From the NCBI GenBank assembly GCA_015295985.1, contig DVDX01000001.1:24656-88655 (forward strand): a DNA stretch of 64,000 bases, in the 5' to 3' direction. The position numbers were made by a program, and so were the translations under genes. Below the pieces are notes generated by a model. That model ran no database searches and was not told where the DNA came from. It worked only from the letters and a program-made list of their open reading frames with translations. Shown piece by piece: positions 17,905-26,961 of this stretch. This DNA is from Synechococcus sp. M44_DOE_062. Lineage in GTDB: Bacteria > Cyanobacteriota > Cyanobacteriia > Thermostichales > Thermostichaceae. Within the stretch, counting starts at the first letter, position 1; each line of letters begins with the position of its first letter.

Positions 17905-20900
17905 CTAGGCAGGAGTGAGTGTCCGCCGCTTGGTAACCATCTGGTACACCTCGATGATGTCGCCTTCCTGCCAGGACTGGAACTTGTCGATGCCGATCCC
18001 ACACTCGAAGCCAGCAGCCACTTCCCGCACATCGTCCTTGAAGCGCTTCAGAGAGTCCAGACGTCCTTCGTAAACCACTTCCCCTCTGCGGCGGACTCGC
18101 ACCAGAGCATTGCGCTGCACCTTGCCCGAGAGCACATAGCTGCCAGCAACCGCGCCGCGCCCGATGGGGATCACCATGCGCACCTCTGCTTGACCCAGCG
18201 GCTCCTCTACTTCTTCCGGCTCTAGCAAGCCCTCCATCGCCGCCCGCAGATCGTCCAGCAGGTTGTAGATGATGTCGTACTCCCGCACATCCACGCCCTT
18301 ATCATCGGCAGCTTGGCGGGCACCGGGGGCCAGGGTGGTGTTGAAACCGAGGATGATGGCGTCGCTGGCCGCAGCCAAATCCACATCGGTTTCCGTGATC
18401 TCGCCAGGAGCCGCCAGCAGAACCCGCAACTGGACTTCCTCTTGGGGCAAATCCCGCAGCGCCGTCTGGATGGCTTCGGCGGATCCCTGGACATCCGTCT
18501 TAATGATCAAGTTCAACTCCTTGAGCTGACCTTCTTGGGCTTTGGCGGAAACGCTACCCAAGCTCACGCGACGAGACAGCAGCGCCTGTTGCAGACGGGT
18601 TTGCCGCAGCGCCTCTGCCCGCTCTTGGGCAATGCGACGGGCCTCTTTTTCGTCGGTGTAAACCTGGAACTCATCCCCGGCTGCGGGGACTTCATCCAAG
18701 CCCAGCAGTTGTACTGCCGAAGAGGGCCCGGCTTCCTGCAACCGCTGACCGCGATCGTCCATCATTGCCTTGACCCGACCCAGGACGGCCCCGGCCACCA
18801 GGGTATCCCCGACCCGCAAAGTGCCATTTTGCACCAAGAGGGTAGCCACTGGCCCGCGAGCTTTGTCCAGATGGGCCTCGATCACCGTGCCACGGGCGGG
18901 GCGGTTGGGATTGGCCTGCAGCTCCGCTACATCGGCCACCAACAGGATCATCTCCAGCAGAGCATCCAGGTTACGGCGGGTGAGGGCACTCACCTCCACC
19001 ATCGGGGTATCCCCACCCCACTCTTCTGGCAATAGGCCGTGCTCCGCCAACTGCTGCTTGATGCGTTCCGGCTGGCTGCCGGGTTTGTCGATCTTGTTGA
19101 TGGCTACAATGATCGGTACCTGAGCTGCCCGCGCGTGGCTGATTGCCTCCAGAGTTTGCGGTTGTACCCCATCGTCGGCGGCCACCACCAAAACCGCAAT
19201 GTCAGTCACACGGGCTCCCCGAGCACGCATGGCAGTAAAAGCCTGGTGGCCGGGAGTATCCAGGAAAACGATGCGCCGCTTCTGGCCTTCAAAGTCCACA
19301 TCCACATGGTAGGCACCGATGCGCTGGGTGATCCCACCCGCCTCTCCCTGCGCCACTTTGGTGTCGCGGATGGCATCGAGGAGAGTGGTTTTGCCGTGAT
19401 CCACGTGACCCATGATGGTCACCACCGGCGGACGGGAGACCAGATGGTCGATGTCCTCCACATCCAGCATTTCGGTTTTTTTGGCCTCGAGTTTTGCCTC
19501 AGGCCGACGAATCTCATAGCCCAACTCTTTGGCCACCAACTCGGCCAGCGACTCATCCAAGACTTGGTTGATGGTCACCATCACCCCTTTGAAAAAGAGG
19601 GTTTTGATGATCTCGGTTTCGGCCACGCGCAGGCGGTGGGCCAATTCCTGAACGGTGAGGCTGCCATCCAAGAACAACACCTTCTCTTCGGGCAGGGGCT
19701 CTGTTGTGGCCAGGCGACCAAAGGACTCCGTCCCGCTAGCCCGATTGGCAGCGCTGGCTTCAGCGGAGGTGGGTTGCTGCTGCGAACGGGCAGCAGGGCG
19801 AGGGCGAGCAGTGGGAGCAGCCGTTGCTGCGGGTGGGCGATAGGAAGGGGGCTTGGCGGTGGGGCGAGCCAAAGGCTTGAGGGCGTTCAGCTCAGCCTGC
19901 TTGACCACTGGAATGAGGGTCATGGGATCCAAATCCAAACCATCTCCGTCTCCTTCCCCCCGTCTCCAACTGCGTTTGCGTTTGGCTTGGGCGCGAGCAG
20001 CCCGTCGACTGAGAGCTTGTAGCTCCTCGTCCTCTTCCTCTTCCGTTTTGCGCTTGACCTTGGGCGGGGTAGGTCTTACAGGAGCCTCCGCCAACACCGG
20101 GCTGGGACGTTCCCCCGGGATCCTTTCTGGCAGGGGAGAGGCGGCGTCTGGGTCAGGGGAAGTCGGCTTGGCCACAGGACGGGTAGGGGGCCCCACCAAT
20201 TCCATTCGCCGCTGTGGACGAGGGGCTTCACCGACTTTGCTGCTGCTGGAAGTGTCTTCTTTGGTCGCCGGGGAGCGTGTGCCAGGGCGAACGGGTGCGC
20301 CCACCAGTTGTGGACGCGGTCGCTGCGCAGGTGGAGGAGAAGGAGCTTTTTCTTCCGCAGGCTGAGGAGCACGGGCGCGGCTGGGGGATGCTGCTTCTGA
20401 GGGGCTGGGGCGACTGGGCTCAGGAAGTTTTTGCGGCGGTTCGGGTTGCTCTGCCGGCAGTTCTGTCTCGGAGGTAGCTCGTCGAGGGGGAGGGAGCACA
20501 GTTGGATGCTTGGCCACAGGACTGGGCTCCGAGCCCCTGGCTTTGGCCGCAGCAGGCTCAGGGCGACTGGGAGGGGTTGCCGCTTGAGAAATAGTCTCCG
20601 GCTCTTGGGGGGCCTCAGACGAGCGGACAGGAGGGGTGACCTGCCGCCGCGGTGGGCCGATGAGCTGAGCACCAGATCCCTTTTCAGGGGAGACTCGCTC
20701 AGGTCGAGATAGCGAGGGCTTGGCAGCCGGCGGAGTTTCAGCCGTCTTGGTCTCGCCAACTGGGGCTTGCTGCTGAACAGGTGCGGGCCGACGAATGCCG
20801 ACGATCGCGCTAGTGGTGCCGGGCACTTTCTGCTGAGGGCGCTCACTGGCTTTGGCTTCAGCAGGAGGCGCCGACGGCGGGTCTTCAGATGGGGATTTGG

Positions 20901-21090
20901 GCCGGGGTCGAGGCGGTCTCACAATGCGGGGGGCGCCCAGCTTGCTGCGCACCAACTCAGCTTGCTCCGGAGAGATGGTGCTGCTGTGGGTTTTGAAAGG
21001 GATCCCCAGTTGCTCACAAATCTCCAGCACCTCCCGACTGTCACGCCCCATCTCACGGGCAATGTCATAGAGTCGAACTTTGTCGGTCAT
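17905..21090 (-). CDS. infB: Translation initiation factor IF-2
   Basis: GTPase that positions initiator tRNA on the 30S subunit. From ATG 21090 (beginning [16 protein letters not shown], the usual IF2-N helix) it has 1061 residues; the frame extends 67 codons further upstream to 21291 but that part has no family match or ribosome-binding site. A very long Pro/Ser/Ala-rich linker (about residues 60-500) precedes the G domain: G1 [15 protein letters not shown]3 DTPGHQAF, G4 NKIDK, G5 VSALTR. Domains II-IV follow with the C-terminal fMet-tRNA-binding region. A copy of the genome's roughly 24-bp dispersed repeat is embedded in frame at 19723-19744, encoding SGTES in the linker. Confidence 0.96.
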   Translation of the reverse strand: MTDKVRLYDIAREMGRDSREVLEICEQLGIPFKTHSSTISPEQAELVRSKLGAPRIVRPPRPRPKSPSEDPPSAPPAEAKASERPQQKVPGTTSAIVGIRRPAPVQQQAPVGETKTAETPPAAKPSLSRPERVSPEKGSGAQLIGPPRRQVTPPVRSSEAPQEPETISQAATPPSRPEPAAAKARGSEPSPVAKHPTVLPPPRRATSETELPAEQPEPPQKLPEPSRPSPSEAASPSRARAPQPAEEKAPSPPPAQRPRPQLVGAPVRPGTRSPATKEDTSSSSKVGEAPRPQRRMELVGPPTRPVAKPTSPDPDAASPLPERIPGERPSPVLAEAPVRPTPPKVKRKTEEEEDEELQALSRRAARAQAKRKRSWRRGEGDGDGLDLDPMTLIPVVKQAELNALKPLARPTAKPPSYRPPAATAAPTARPRPAARSQQQPTSAEASAANRASGTESFGRLATTEPLPEEKVLFLDGSLTVQELAHRLRVAETEIIKTLFFKGVMVTINQVLDESLAELVAKELGYEIRRPEAKLEAKKTEMLDVEDIDHLVSRPPVVTIMGHVDHGKTTLLDAIRDTKVAQGEAGGITQRIGAYHVDVDFEGQKRRIVFLDTPGHQAFTAMRARGARVTDIAVLVVAADDGVQPQTLEAISHARAAQVPIIVAINKIDKPGSQPERIKQQLAEHGLLPEEWGGDTPMVEVSALTRRNLDALLEMILLVADVAELQANPNRPARGTVIEAHLDKARGPVATLLVQNGTLRVGDTLVAGAVLGRVKAMMDDRGQRLQEAGPSSAVQLLGLDEVPAAGDEFQVYTDEKEARRIAQERAEALRQTRLQQALLSRRVSLGSVSAKAQEGQLKELNLIIKTDVQGSAEAIQTALRDLPQEEVQLRVLLAAPGEITETDVDLAAASDAIILGFNTTLAPGARQAADDKGVDVREYDIIYNLLDDLRAAMEGLLEPEEVEEPLGQAEVRMVIPIGRGAVAGSYVLSGKVQRNALVRVRRRGEVVYEGRLDSLKRFKDDVREVAAGFECGIGIDKFQSWQEGDIIEVYQMVTKRRTLTPA
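19723..19744 (-). repeat. 24-bp-family dispersed repeat inside infB
   Basis: The sequence starts GGACTCCGTCCCGCTAGC and matches the tandem units at 37045-37116. On the minus strand it reads A-SGTES in the IF2 linker, the same frame and peptide as at the CruP C terminus. The insertion is tolerated because the linker is disordered. Confidence 0.7.
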
Positions 21091-21494
21091 TCGTCTGCTA
21101 GCCTCTGCTCCTTTCTCCTCGTCAGTTTTACTCTCCAAGTCAACGGGAACCCGGTTATTGGGTTGGGCCGAACCTTTTGGGCTTGCGGGGGCTTCCTCCG
21201 GTGCATCGAGAACAGCTTGGCGATCCTCTAGAGATCCGGACTGGAGGGAACTCAGGTCTGAAGCTGCTCTGGCAACATCCGCAGGGGACATCCAGTAGGG
21301 CAGCCGGGGAAAGAATAGGTGGAAACAGCGCCTCCAGAATAACCTCTCTGCAGCTCCTCCAGCCTGACCTCAGTTTTCCGGCCAACTCCCATTCTGACAA
21401 TTGAGGGGGGCTGCCGTGTAGTTCGCAACCTGATGAACCCAAAAGAGCGTTTAAATATCTTACCTATGTTTCTTACCTATGTTTGGGAATACCT

Positions 21495-21785
21495 CTAAGG
21501 CTCAGGCTTTTGGAGGAGATGTCCCTGGGGATCCTGCTCAAGAGAATCCAACAGCCGTTGAAACAACGAATCAGGCACAGCTGCCTTGAGGGCTCGGTTG
21601 ATCTGCTGCTTGCGTCTGGCCGCCTGCAGACATTCTAGCCGACGACAGACATAGGCAGAACGCCCCATACCCTCATCCAAAAGCACTTGGTGGGAATCAA
21701 ATTGCCTAACCAGCCGCCACAGTTGTGAGCGAGGAAACAACTGGCGACAGCCTACACAACGGCGCAGGGGATCGGCACCCGGCAA
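21495..21785 (-). CDS. ylxR: YlxR-family RNA-binding protein (DUF448)
   Basis: A 96-residue basic protein with the YlxR signature RRCVGCRQLFPRSQLWRLVR near the N terminus and GRSAYVCRRLECL in the middle. YlxR is a small RNA-binding protein, reported in bacteria as an RNase P modulator and nucleoid-associated regulator, and classically sits between nusA and infB. Here infB follows downstream, as expected, but the upstream neighbour is an HD-GYP response regulator 44 bp away rather than nusA. Confidence 0.9.
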   Translation of the reverse strand: MPGADPLRRCVGCRQLFPRSQLWRLVRQFDSHQVLLDEGMGRSAYVCRRLECLQAARRKQQINRALKAAVPDSLFQRLLDSLEQDPQGHLLQKPEP

Positions 21786-21829
21786 AAGACTCGATCCTGC
21801 TGATACACTACAGGCAAGCTCTATCCAGC

Positions 21830-22882
21830 CTACTCCAAATCTGGCGCCCGTGATCGCAGAAACTCAAAGAAACACTCCACCAACTGGGGATCCCGCCACC
21901 CCCTGGCTGTTTCTTCCCGCAAAATGTCTATAGCCTCTTGAGCAGTGAAAGCTCGCTTGTAAGGTCGCTCCGAGGTGAGGGCGTCGTAGATGTCGATGAT
22001 CTGGAAGATACGAGCCACCAGGGGGATCTCTTCCCCCTTGAGGCCGTCGGGATAACCGCTGCCATCCCAACGCTCGTGGTGGTGACGGATGAGGGGCAGC
22101 ACCTCTCTCATGGTGCGCAGTGGGCGGCAGATCTGCTCCCCAATCAAAACATGGGATTTCATCACCTCCCACTCTTCCGGGGTATGTTTGCCTGTTTTAC
22201 TCAAGATGGCATCGGGTATGCCCACTTTGCCGATGTCGTGCAGGTAACCTCCCCACATCAGCACCTTGATCAGGGGACGGGGCAGATGTAAAAACTCGCC
22301 GAAGCTCTTGGCCATTTGTACCAAGCGCTCACAGTGATCCCCAGTGGTGGGATCCCGGCTTTCCACACTGCGGGCAATGGCGAACAAAACCTGGGCAGCA
22401 TGATCCAAGTCTTCATTGAGGTGCTTTTGGCGAACGAGGGAACGCACCCGCGCCAACAATTCCGACTCGTCAAAGGGCTTGCTCAAGAAATCATCTGCCC
22501 CAGCCTCAATACCGCGCACGCGATTTTTGCGATCGCTGGCCGCTGTGACCAATACCACCGGGATCAAGCGTGTCTCGTCATTGGCTTTGATGCGCCGACA
22601 GACCTCAAACCCATCCAACCCCGGCATCATCACATCCAGCAAGATTAGATCCGGCTGGAAGGTTTTCAACATCTGCAGAGCTTGATTGCCGCTTTCAGCC
22701 TCGCTGACCCGGTAGCCAATGCCTTTCAGCAGATCCCCCAGCAGTAGGCGGCTGTTGGGCTGATCATCCACGATCAAAAGGTGACCCGCCTCATCCCCAG
22801 AAGGTGTGACAAGGATCCCAGCTGTCACAGGCAGCTTGGGCATCTCGGGTCTGGCAAGTTGGGCCCAGGAAAAGCTGGTCAC
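21830..22882 (-). CDS. Response regulator with HD-GYP phosphodiesterase domain
   Basis: Two-domain signalling protein (350 residues). The receiver domain (about 33-150) has the acidic pocket IVDDQ, phospho-Asp in ILLDVMMPGLDGFE and Lys in LSKPFDES. The HD-GYP domain (about 165-345) retains GDHCERL, HDIGK, HHERWDGSGYPDGLKG and DIYDALTSERPYK, so it is probably an active cyclic-di-GMP phosphodiesterase. An N-terminal stretch of about 30 residues precedes the receiver. No histidine kinase is adjacent. It is immediately upstream of ylxR-infB and may share their transcript. Confidence 0.93.
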   Translation of the reverse strand: MTSFSWAQLARPEMPKLPVTAGILVTPSGDEAGHLLIVDDQPNSRLLLGDLLKGIGYRVSEAESGNQALQMLKTFQPDLILLDVMMPGLDGFEVCRRIKANDETRLIPVVLVTAASDRKNRVRGIEAGADDFLSKPFDESELLARVRSLVRQKHLNEDLDHAAQVLFAIARSVESRDPTTGDHCERLVQMAKSFGEFLHLPRPLIKVLMWGGYLHDIGKVGIPDAILSKTGKHTPEEWEVMKSHVLIGEQICRPLRTMREVLPLIRHHHERWDGSGYPDGLKGEEIPLVARIFQIIDIYDALTSERPYKRAFTAQEAIDILREETARGWRDPQLVECFFEFLRSRAPDLE

Positions 22883-22932
22883 TGTAGGATCTCAGGTGCA
22901 ACACCTCTACAGTCAAAGTATTCCCATCTGAG

Positions 22933-22977
22933 AAAAAAAGCATCGGGGCTTACCCGAAAACTGGGTCTAAAGCCCCG
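22933..22977 (-). terminator. Rho-independent terminator (minus strand)
   Basis: Read on the minus strand, CGGGGCTT pairs with AAGCCCCG, with an inner ACCC/GGGT stem, and the hairpin is followed at once by a run of seven T (minus-strand reading of the A-run at 22933-22939). It would stop transcription coming from 23-25 kb, either a readthrough psbV-psbV2 message or an RNA from the gene-free region, before the HD-GYP promoter. Confidence 0.75.
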
Positions 22978-23357
22978 TCTCTGAGCGCTACAGCCTGCTT
23001 ACATAAACTACTCCCAGCTAAAGCAGGGAGCTTTCAGTAGCTCTGCAGTTGATAAGCCAACCACGAGCCCCCGGGGTGGTTTACAGCACCCCCAAGCGCG
23101 CTCCGCGCCGCTAGCGCGAACGACCGTTACCAGTGCCTCAAACAACCGTTTCTGGTGCCCGCGCCACTGTAATAACACAAGGCAACTGAAGTTGCCAAAG
23201 GAGCCTTCCTCCCCGCACTAAGGTACGGGGCTTCCAGCCTAACCCAATGTGAGCCTTAGGGCCTAGGCCCAGGGAGCCAGCAACTCTACGCTGCTGTAAA
23301 AGCCTTAGCTTATTCTGTGCGATACGTGGCTCTGCCGTAACTCGGCATAAGGGAACG
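22978..23357. other. Gene-free region with several hairpins
   Basis: No coding frame is convincing. The stretch contains self-complementary blocks, for example GAGCCCCCGGGGTGGTTTACAGCACCCCC is split here as CCCCGGGGTG near 23070, a 24-bp-family repeat copy near 23100-23128 (GCGCCGCTAGCGCGAACG), and CCCCGCACTAAGGTACGGGG near 23213. It looks like debris of mobile-element ends or a structured RNA. Confidence 0.4.
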
Positions 23358-23617
23358 GTGACATACTCCCGACGCTCACCCTAAGGGATAGAGCACAGAC
23401 CTCTCGCTTCAACGGGGAGCCTACGCAAGAACCCTCTGCGAGCAGACACGGGATGTCCCATCACGTAGCTGTACCCAATTCCGACAACGCCGTTTTATAC
23501 AGCCATGCTGATTGTAGCGCAGAAGATGTCCGCCTTTCATCCCGACCCTCCTGCTGTTCGCGAAAGCGGGACGTAGTCCTTTGCAGAGAGGGCGGGGCTT
23601 CCCGGCGGGCTAGCTAA
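23358..23617 (-). repeat. Orphan IS200/IS605-type right-end-like element, copy A
   Basis: About 260 bp bounded by GTGACATACTCCC on the left and GGCTTCCCGGCGGGCTAGCTAA on the right (in the plus strand; quoted here as CGGCGGGCTAGCTAA). It shares with the copies at 46035 and 55190 the blocks CTCGCTTCAACGGGGAGCC, TACGCAAGAACCCTC, GACACGGGATGTCCCA, GTTTTATACAGCCA and CCTTTCATCCCGACCCT. Read on the minus strand the architecture resembles the guide-RNA/right-end region found downstream of cyanobacterial tnpB genes; no tnpB is present. This copy is more diverged than the other two. Confidence 0.6.
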
Positions 23618-23984
23618 CGCCTGGGAAGATGAGCACCCCTGCTAGGGAGTCTGTTCCGCTGCTGCGAGTAGCAGGTCAACTGGATAGAGTAAGTGCTGTC
23701 GCAGAACCAGGAGTTCAGAATCCTAGCCCTACTGCCAGGCAGTTCCCCTTAGCGGATGTGGGCCTTAGCAAGCCAGTAGGGTGAGGAGCGCGTCAAACTA
23801 TGCTGCCCCCTGAAGCGGAAGGCTTTTCTTTCATCAATCCAGGCCTTTGTGAGTGCTTGTACAGAGCCTAGATATCCTGGAGACCTCTTTCTGTCCAGCC
23901 TGATACAGATGATCCCGAGAATGGATGCCCCAGTCAACTCCCCAGGCTCCCATGTCAGTGCAATTGGCCACTCCTATTTGCCGG
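23618..23984. other. Gene-free region downstream of psbV2
   Basis: About 370 bp without a supported gene. It contains a possible long-range pairing (CCCTACTGCC near 23728 with CAGTAGGG near 23775) and no transposase fragment that I can recognise on either strand. Confidence 0.4.
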
Positions 23985-24515
23985 TTAGCCGACATCAATC
24001 AAATCGTTGGATCCCCAGCCGGGGGCGACCTGAGCCGCTCTGAGAATAAAGGCAGCCAGGTTTCTCAGGGCTTCGTCGTCCATCCAGGAAGGGGGCACAG
24101 GGCGGCATCCAAAGCTGGAATCCGAACCATCGTAGCTACGGGGATCCCGCTGATACTCCATCAAGGCTTGGAGAGTATCTCGGGGTGGAGTGGCACCGCG
24201 CAAGTCCCTCAAAGAGAGGGAAATGTTGGGAGCTGGCAGGGTGGCACCGCCCACATGACAATTCAAGCAGGCAGACTGAAAACGATTTTTGCCATCCGTG
24301 AGCTGCTCTGGGGTAAAGGTGAGGGTGTGCCCTGCAGCATCTAAAGGCAATTCCACCGGGCCACTCACCCGCAAATACTGATTCACGTAAGGATCAATAC
24401 GAGCCGCCACCGGACTGGCCAGCCCCAGCCACAACAAAGCCAGGATCCCGACCCAAGACCAGAGGCGAGACGGGATCCGCCAACTCGTAGGCAACTTGCA
24501 ATGCAGATGCGGCAT
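23985..24515 (-). CDS. psbV2: PsbV2, cytochrome c550-like protein
   Basis: Secreted monohaem c-type cytochrome of 176 residues, paralogue of PsbV. A signal peptide (hydrophobic core WVGILALLWLGLA, cleavage after VAA) delivers it to the lumen or periplasm. The haem site is CLNCH. The region corresponding to the second axial His of PsbV (YDG-x7-H-P) reads YDG-x6-C-R-P, so a Cys takes the ligand position. As I recall, His/Cys coordination was described for PsbV2 of Thermosynechococcus elongatus. The start ATG overlaps the psbV stop by one base (TAATG), so translation is coupled. Function is not settled; it can partly substitute for PsbV in some strains. Confidence 0.88.
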   Translation of the reverse strand: MPHLHCKLPTSWRIPSRLWSWVGILALLWLGLASPVAARIDPYVNQYLRVSGPVELPLDAAGHTLTFTPEQLTDGKNRFQSACLNCHVGGATLPAPNISLSLRDLRGATPPRDTLQALMEYQRDPRSYDGSDSSFGCRPVPPSWMDDEALRNLAAFILRAAQVAPGWGSNDLIDVG

Positions 24516-25057
24516 TAGAGATAGGCCGATAGGTCGCTGTGGCTTTCATTCTTGGTACCGCCCCAGCCGGGGATGGTCTTGGCCTGCACCAGAATGTAGC
24601 CTGCAATCAGCTTCAGATCCTCGTCAGTGAGGTTGCGCAGACGAGGATACTCACTGATGAGCTGCGTGTTGGGGTGATACTCCAGCAGAGACTCCACTCC
24701 GTCATAGGTGACCGGGTTTTTGATGTAATCCACAATTGCCAGCACATTATCCCGTGGGGGAGTTGCCCCCTCGAGATCGGAAAGCTTCAAGCTCACATCC
24801 GGGTTGGGATAGGTCTGGCCGCCCACATGGCACTGGGCGCACGCAGCGTTGAACAGCTTCTTCCCTTTGGCCAACTGGGCTTCGGTAAAGGTAATGGACT
24901 CAGTTGGCGACAGAGCTACCGCAGGAATATCTTTAGCTGCGAACACCGGAGCTAGACCCCAGCCAAACCCGGCCATCAATACAGCCAACAGCAGGACAAG
25001 CAACCGACGACGCGCTGGCGCAAACACCTTCTGAAAAGAAAAAGCTTTGCTAAACAT
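24515..25057 (-). CDS. psbV: Photosystem II cytochrome c550
   Basis: Extrinsic lumenal PSII subunit that stabilises the oxygen-evolving Mn4CaO5 cluster. The 180-residue precursor has a signal peptide (LLVLLLAVLMAGFGWGLAP, cleavage near VFA-AKD). The mature chain carries the haem motif CAQCH and the second axial His in LLEYHPNTQ, giving the expected bis-His low-potential haem. Conserved LKLSDLEGATPPRDNV and AGYILVQAKTIPGWGG match the family. It is the first gene of a psbV-psbV2 pair; in Thermosynechococcus petJ follows, but here a gene-free region follows. Confidence 0.97.
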   Translation of the reverse strand: MFSKAFSFQKVFAPARRRLLVLLLAVLMAGFGWGLAPVFAAKDIPAVALSPTESITFTEAQLAKGKKLFNAACAQCHVGGQTYPNPDVSLKLSDLEGATPPRDNVLAIVDYIKNPVTYDGVESLLEYHPNTQLISEYPRLRNLTDEDLKLIAGYILVQAKTIPGWGGTKNESHSDLSAYL

Positions 25058-25386
25058 GGTTCTCCGTAGATCAGCCTAGAAAGAGGAGAGGTGGGCTCCA
25101 CTCCAGCCACAAACCCGACACCAGGATCAAGAATAGACCATCAAGAGATCATTTGCAGAGGGGATCCAAAATAGTTTCCCAATGGTTCTATTTGCCTTGA
25201 TGTTAAGTTTGATTGCGGAGCTATGGCCTATTGGTTGGGAGTCTGTTGGCCGGGAGCTGATTTGGTCACAGCCCGGTCGAGGCTGGGGAAACTGAGCAGG
25301 TAATATAGAGCTTGGCTTGCTTGCCCGGCAACCTCAGAGCAGGAGAGCACGGCAGACTCCGTTCCAGGTTTTTGCAGGATTGCCCC
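25058..25386. other. Divergent promoter region of psbV and the DUF4384-like gene
   Basis: About 330 bp. TAATAT at 25301-25306 could be a -10 element for the rightward gene. I see no NtcA-type palindrome, repeat or additional gene. Confidence 0.4.
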
Positions 25387-26274
25387 ATGTCCTCTGTCCG
25401 ATTCCAGCCGTTGCGGGTGGCTTTCACCTGTGCGGATCCCAGTCAAGTCCAAATGCCCGTTGCCGATTTGCTGGCAGCGTTGCCGGCCTCACCGCTTCTG
25501 GCCTACACAGACCCGGAAGCAGCGGACTTGCGGGTAGAGCTGCTGCCCGATGCCATTTATCACTTTTACCGGCGGGGGGAAGAGGTGGCTCTGGCAGCCT
25601 TCCGGATCCCGGTGAAAAAGCTACAGGCCCTGCCTCGCAAGCTGGTGCGGCTGTTGGAGCACGTGGCCGCCTTCGGCAACCTCTTGAATCTGCAACCTCC
25701 CAGCGAGGCGCTGAGCAGCATCTTGGAAGTGGAATTTCTCCAACTGGAAACCCCGGCCAGCAGCTCTGCCCCTGCCGAAGTAAGCCCCCTGCCGCGGGAT
25801 CCCCAGGGACAGGTGCAAATCCAAGCGGGCCGCAACCTGGCCATTGCCCTGAGAAACAGAGCCCCCACCCCAGTGCATGTCTATGTCACTGTCTTTGACG
25901 AGCGGCGGTACAGCGTGGATTTGGTTTACCCCTATCAACCGGATCTGCCTGCCCGTCTGCGCCCCAGCGAGAGCCTGTTGATCGGCTCTGGCCCCCGCTA
26001 CTTGCTGCAGATGCAACTGCCAGAAGGGATGGATGTAGCAGTGGATCACTTCAAAATCTGGGTCAGCGGCACCAGCATGCAGCCAGGCATTATGGTGATG
26101 CCCCCCCTAGGGCAACGGCTAGACCCCCCCTCCGAGGATCCCTACGGATCCGGATCCCGCCTAGATCGAGAAGTAAGGCTGGCGATTCTGGGCAAGGCAG
26201 GCAGCACTCCCATGCCGGCTTTTGCCGAGGATCCCTGGTGGTGCATGGAACAAGCCGTCAAGATTGTGGCCTGA
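25387..26274 (+). CDS. DUF4384-like protein of unknown function
   Basis: A 295-residue protein from ATG 25387. The C-terminal half carries the beta-rich DUF4384 type pattern: LAIALRNRAPTPVHVYVTVF, then YSVDLVYPY, a pause rich in Pro, and VDHFKIWVSG. In cyanobacteria this domain is usually attached to caspase-like (C14) peptidases or Ser/Thr kinases, but no such domain is present in the N-terminal half, which contains HFYRRGEEVALAAFRIP and a Leu-rich helix pair. It may be a stand-alone partner of a caspase-like protein encoded elsewhere (inference). No signal peptide is seen. Confidence 0.6.
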   Translation: MSSVRFQPLRVAFTCADPSQVQMPVADLLAALPASPLLAYTDPEAADLRVELLPDAIYHFYRRGEEVALAAFRIPVKKLQALPRKLVRLLEHVAAFGNLLNLQPPSEALSSILEVEFLQLETPASSSAPAEVSPLPRDPQGQVQIQAGRNLAIALRNRAPTPVHVYVTVFDERRYSVDLVYPYQPDLPARLRPSESLLIGSGPRYLLQMQLPEGMDVAVDHFKIWVSGTSMQPGIMVMPPLGQRLDPPSEDPYGSGSRLDREVRLAILGKAGSTPMPAFAEDPWWCMEQAVKIVA

Positions 26275-26304
26275 GCCAATGCTCCCAGGGACTTTTTCAG
26301 ACTT

Positions 26305-26925
26305 TTAGAGATGGTTTTTTAGAATCCCATCAAAGGTAGCCTTAACCTCATCAACGCCGATCACTGACAGATGGTAGAGGGAAGAAAGATCGCTTCTTAT
26401 ATCTTGGCTAACATCAGTTAAAACCATGAAAACTTGGCTTCTCTGAAGACCAAGTTCATCAGCAATCCTGGAGTATTTCTGTATTTTATCCTGATACTCA
26501 CCTGTCTTCGATTCTACCCAGTAGAATTGATTGTTGATATGGAAGAAAAGATCTATCTCAAAGTCAACTCCGTTTGACAAAGTAACTTGAGCATTTGCGA
26601 TGTAAGAAAAACTGAACTTGCCGGTGTAAGCTGCAACAAGGCGGATTAGGTTGCACCTAACATATCTTTCCAGCCAGTTTCCTGACAGAAAATTCAGCGC
26701 TTGGGGTGACCTACTGGGTCTTGCTACCAAGAGATATCTAGGTGCCCTAAAGTATCTGTACTCTTCCAAAAATGCGATGCCGTGCAACTCTTTAGCAACT
26801 TGGCAAGTTGCACTGATTACTTGTGGAGGTTCATCTCTAAGGTTTAGGGAAAAAGAGCTTCCGCTATTCATATTTGATTTAATCATTCCATAAAATCTTT
26901 TAATCAAAGAGTATCGGCTGCCCAT
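26305..26925 (-). CDS. PD-(D/E)XK nuclease domain protein (Card1/DUF1887-like core), possibly the 3' part of a split gene
   Basis: A 206-residue protein with a nuclease core: GNWLERYV (acidic helix), then NGVDFEIDLFF (catalytic Asp strand), FYWVESKTGEYQDKI (E-x-K) and the following helix with KYSRIADELGL. This order (GxWLE, E-x-D, E-x-K-T-G) is like the C-terminal nuclease of DUF1887/Card1-type proteins, but there is no CARF domain. No Shine-Dalgarno precedes the first ATG. It lies in exactly the same reading frame as the upstream coiled-coil protein; only the TAG at 26962-26964 and 12 sense codons separate them, so the two may be one protein. AT-rich codon use and lack of GGGATCCC sites set it apart from its neighbours. 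Confidence 0.7.
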   Translation of the reverse strand: MGSRYSLIKRFYGMIKSNMNSGSSFSLNLRDEPPQVISATCQVAKELHGIAFLEEYRYFRAPRYLLVARPSRSPQALNFLSGNWLERYVRCNLIRLVAAYTGKFSFSYIANAQVTLSNGVDFEIDLFFHINNQFYWVESKTGEYQDKIQKYSRIADELGLQRSQVFMVLTDVSQDIRSDLSSLYHLSVIGVDEVKATFDGILKNHL

Positions 26926-26961
26926 AGAGGCAGCTATTTGATCTAGCTTTTCCTCTTTTTC

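Noticed and set aside
21091..21291. N-terminal extension of IF2 up to 21291
   Set aside because: The 67 extra codons are low-complexity with no ribosome-binding site at 21291, while the conserved IF2-N helix starts at 21090.
22883..23984. RNase P RNA, tmRNA or 6S RNA in the gene-free region
   Set aside because: I looked for the conserved cores of each (for example GAGGAAAGTCC for RNase P RNA and a tRNA-like end for tmRNA) and saw none on either strand.
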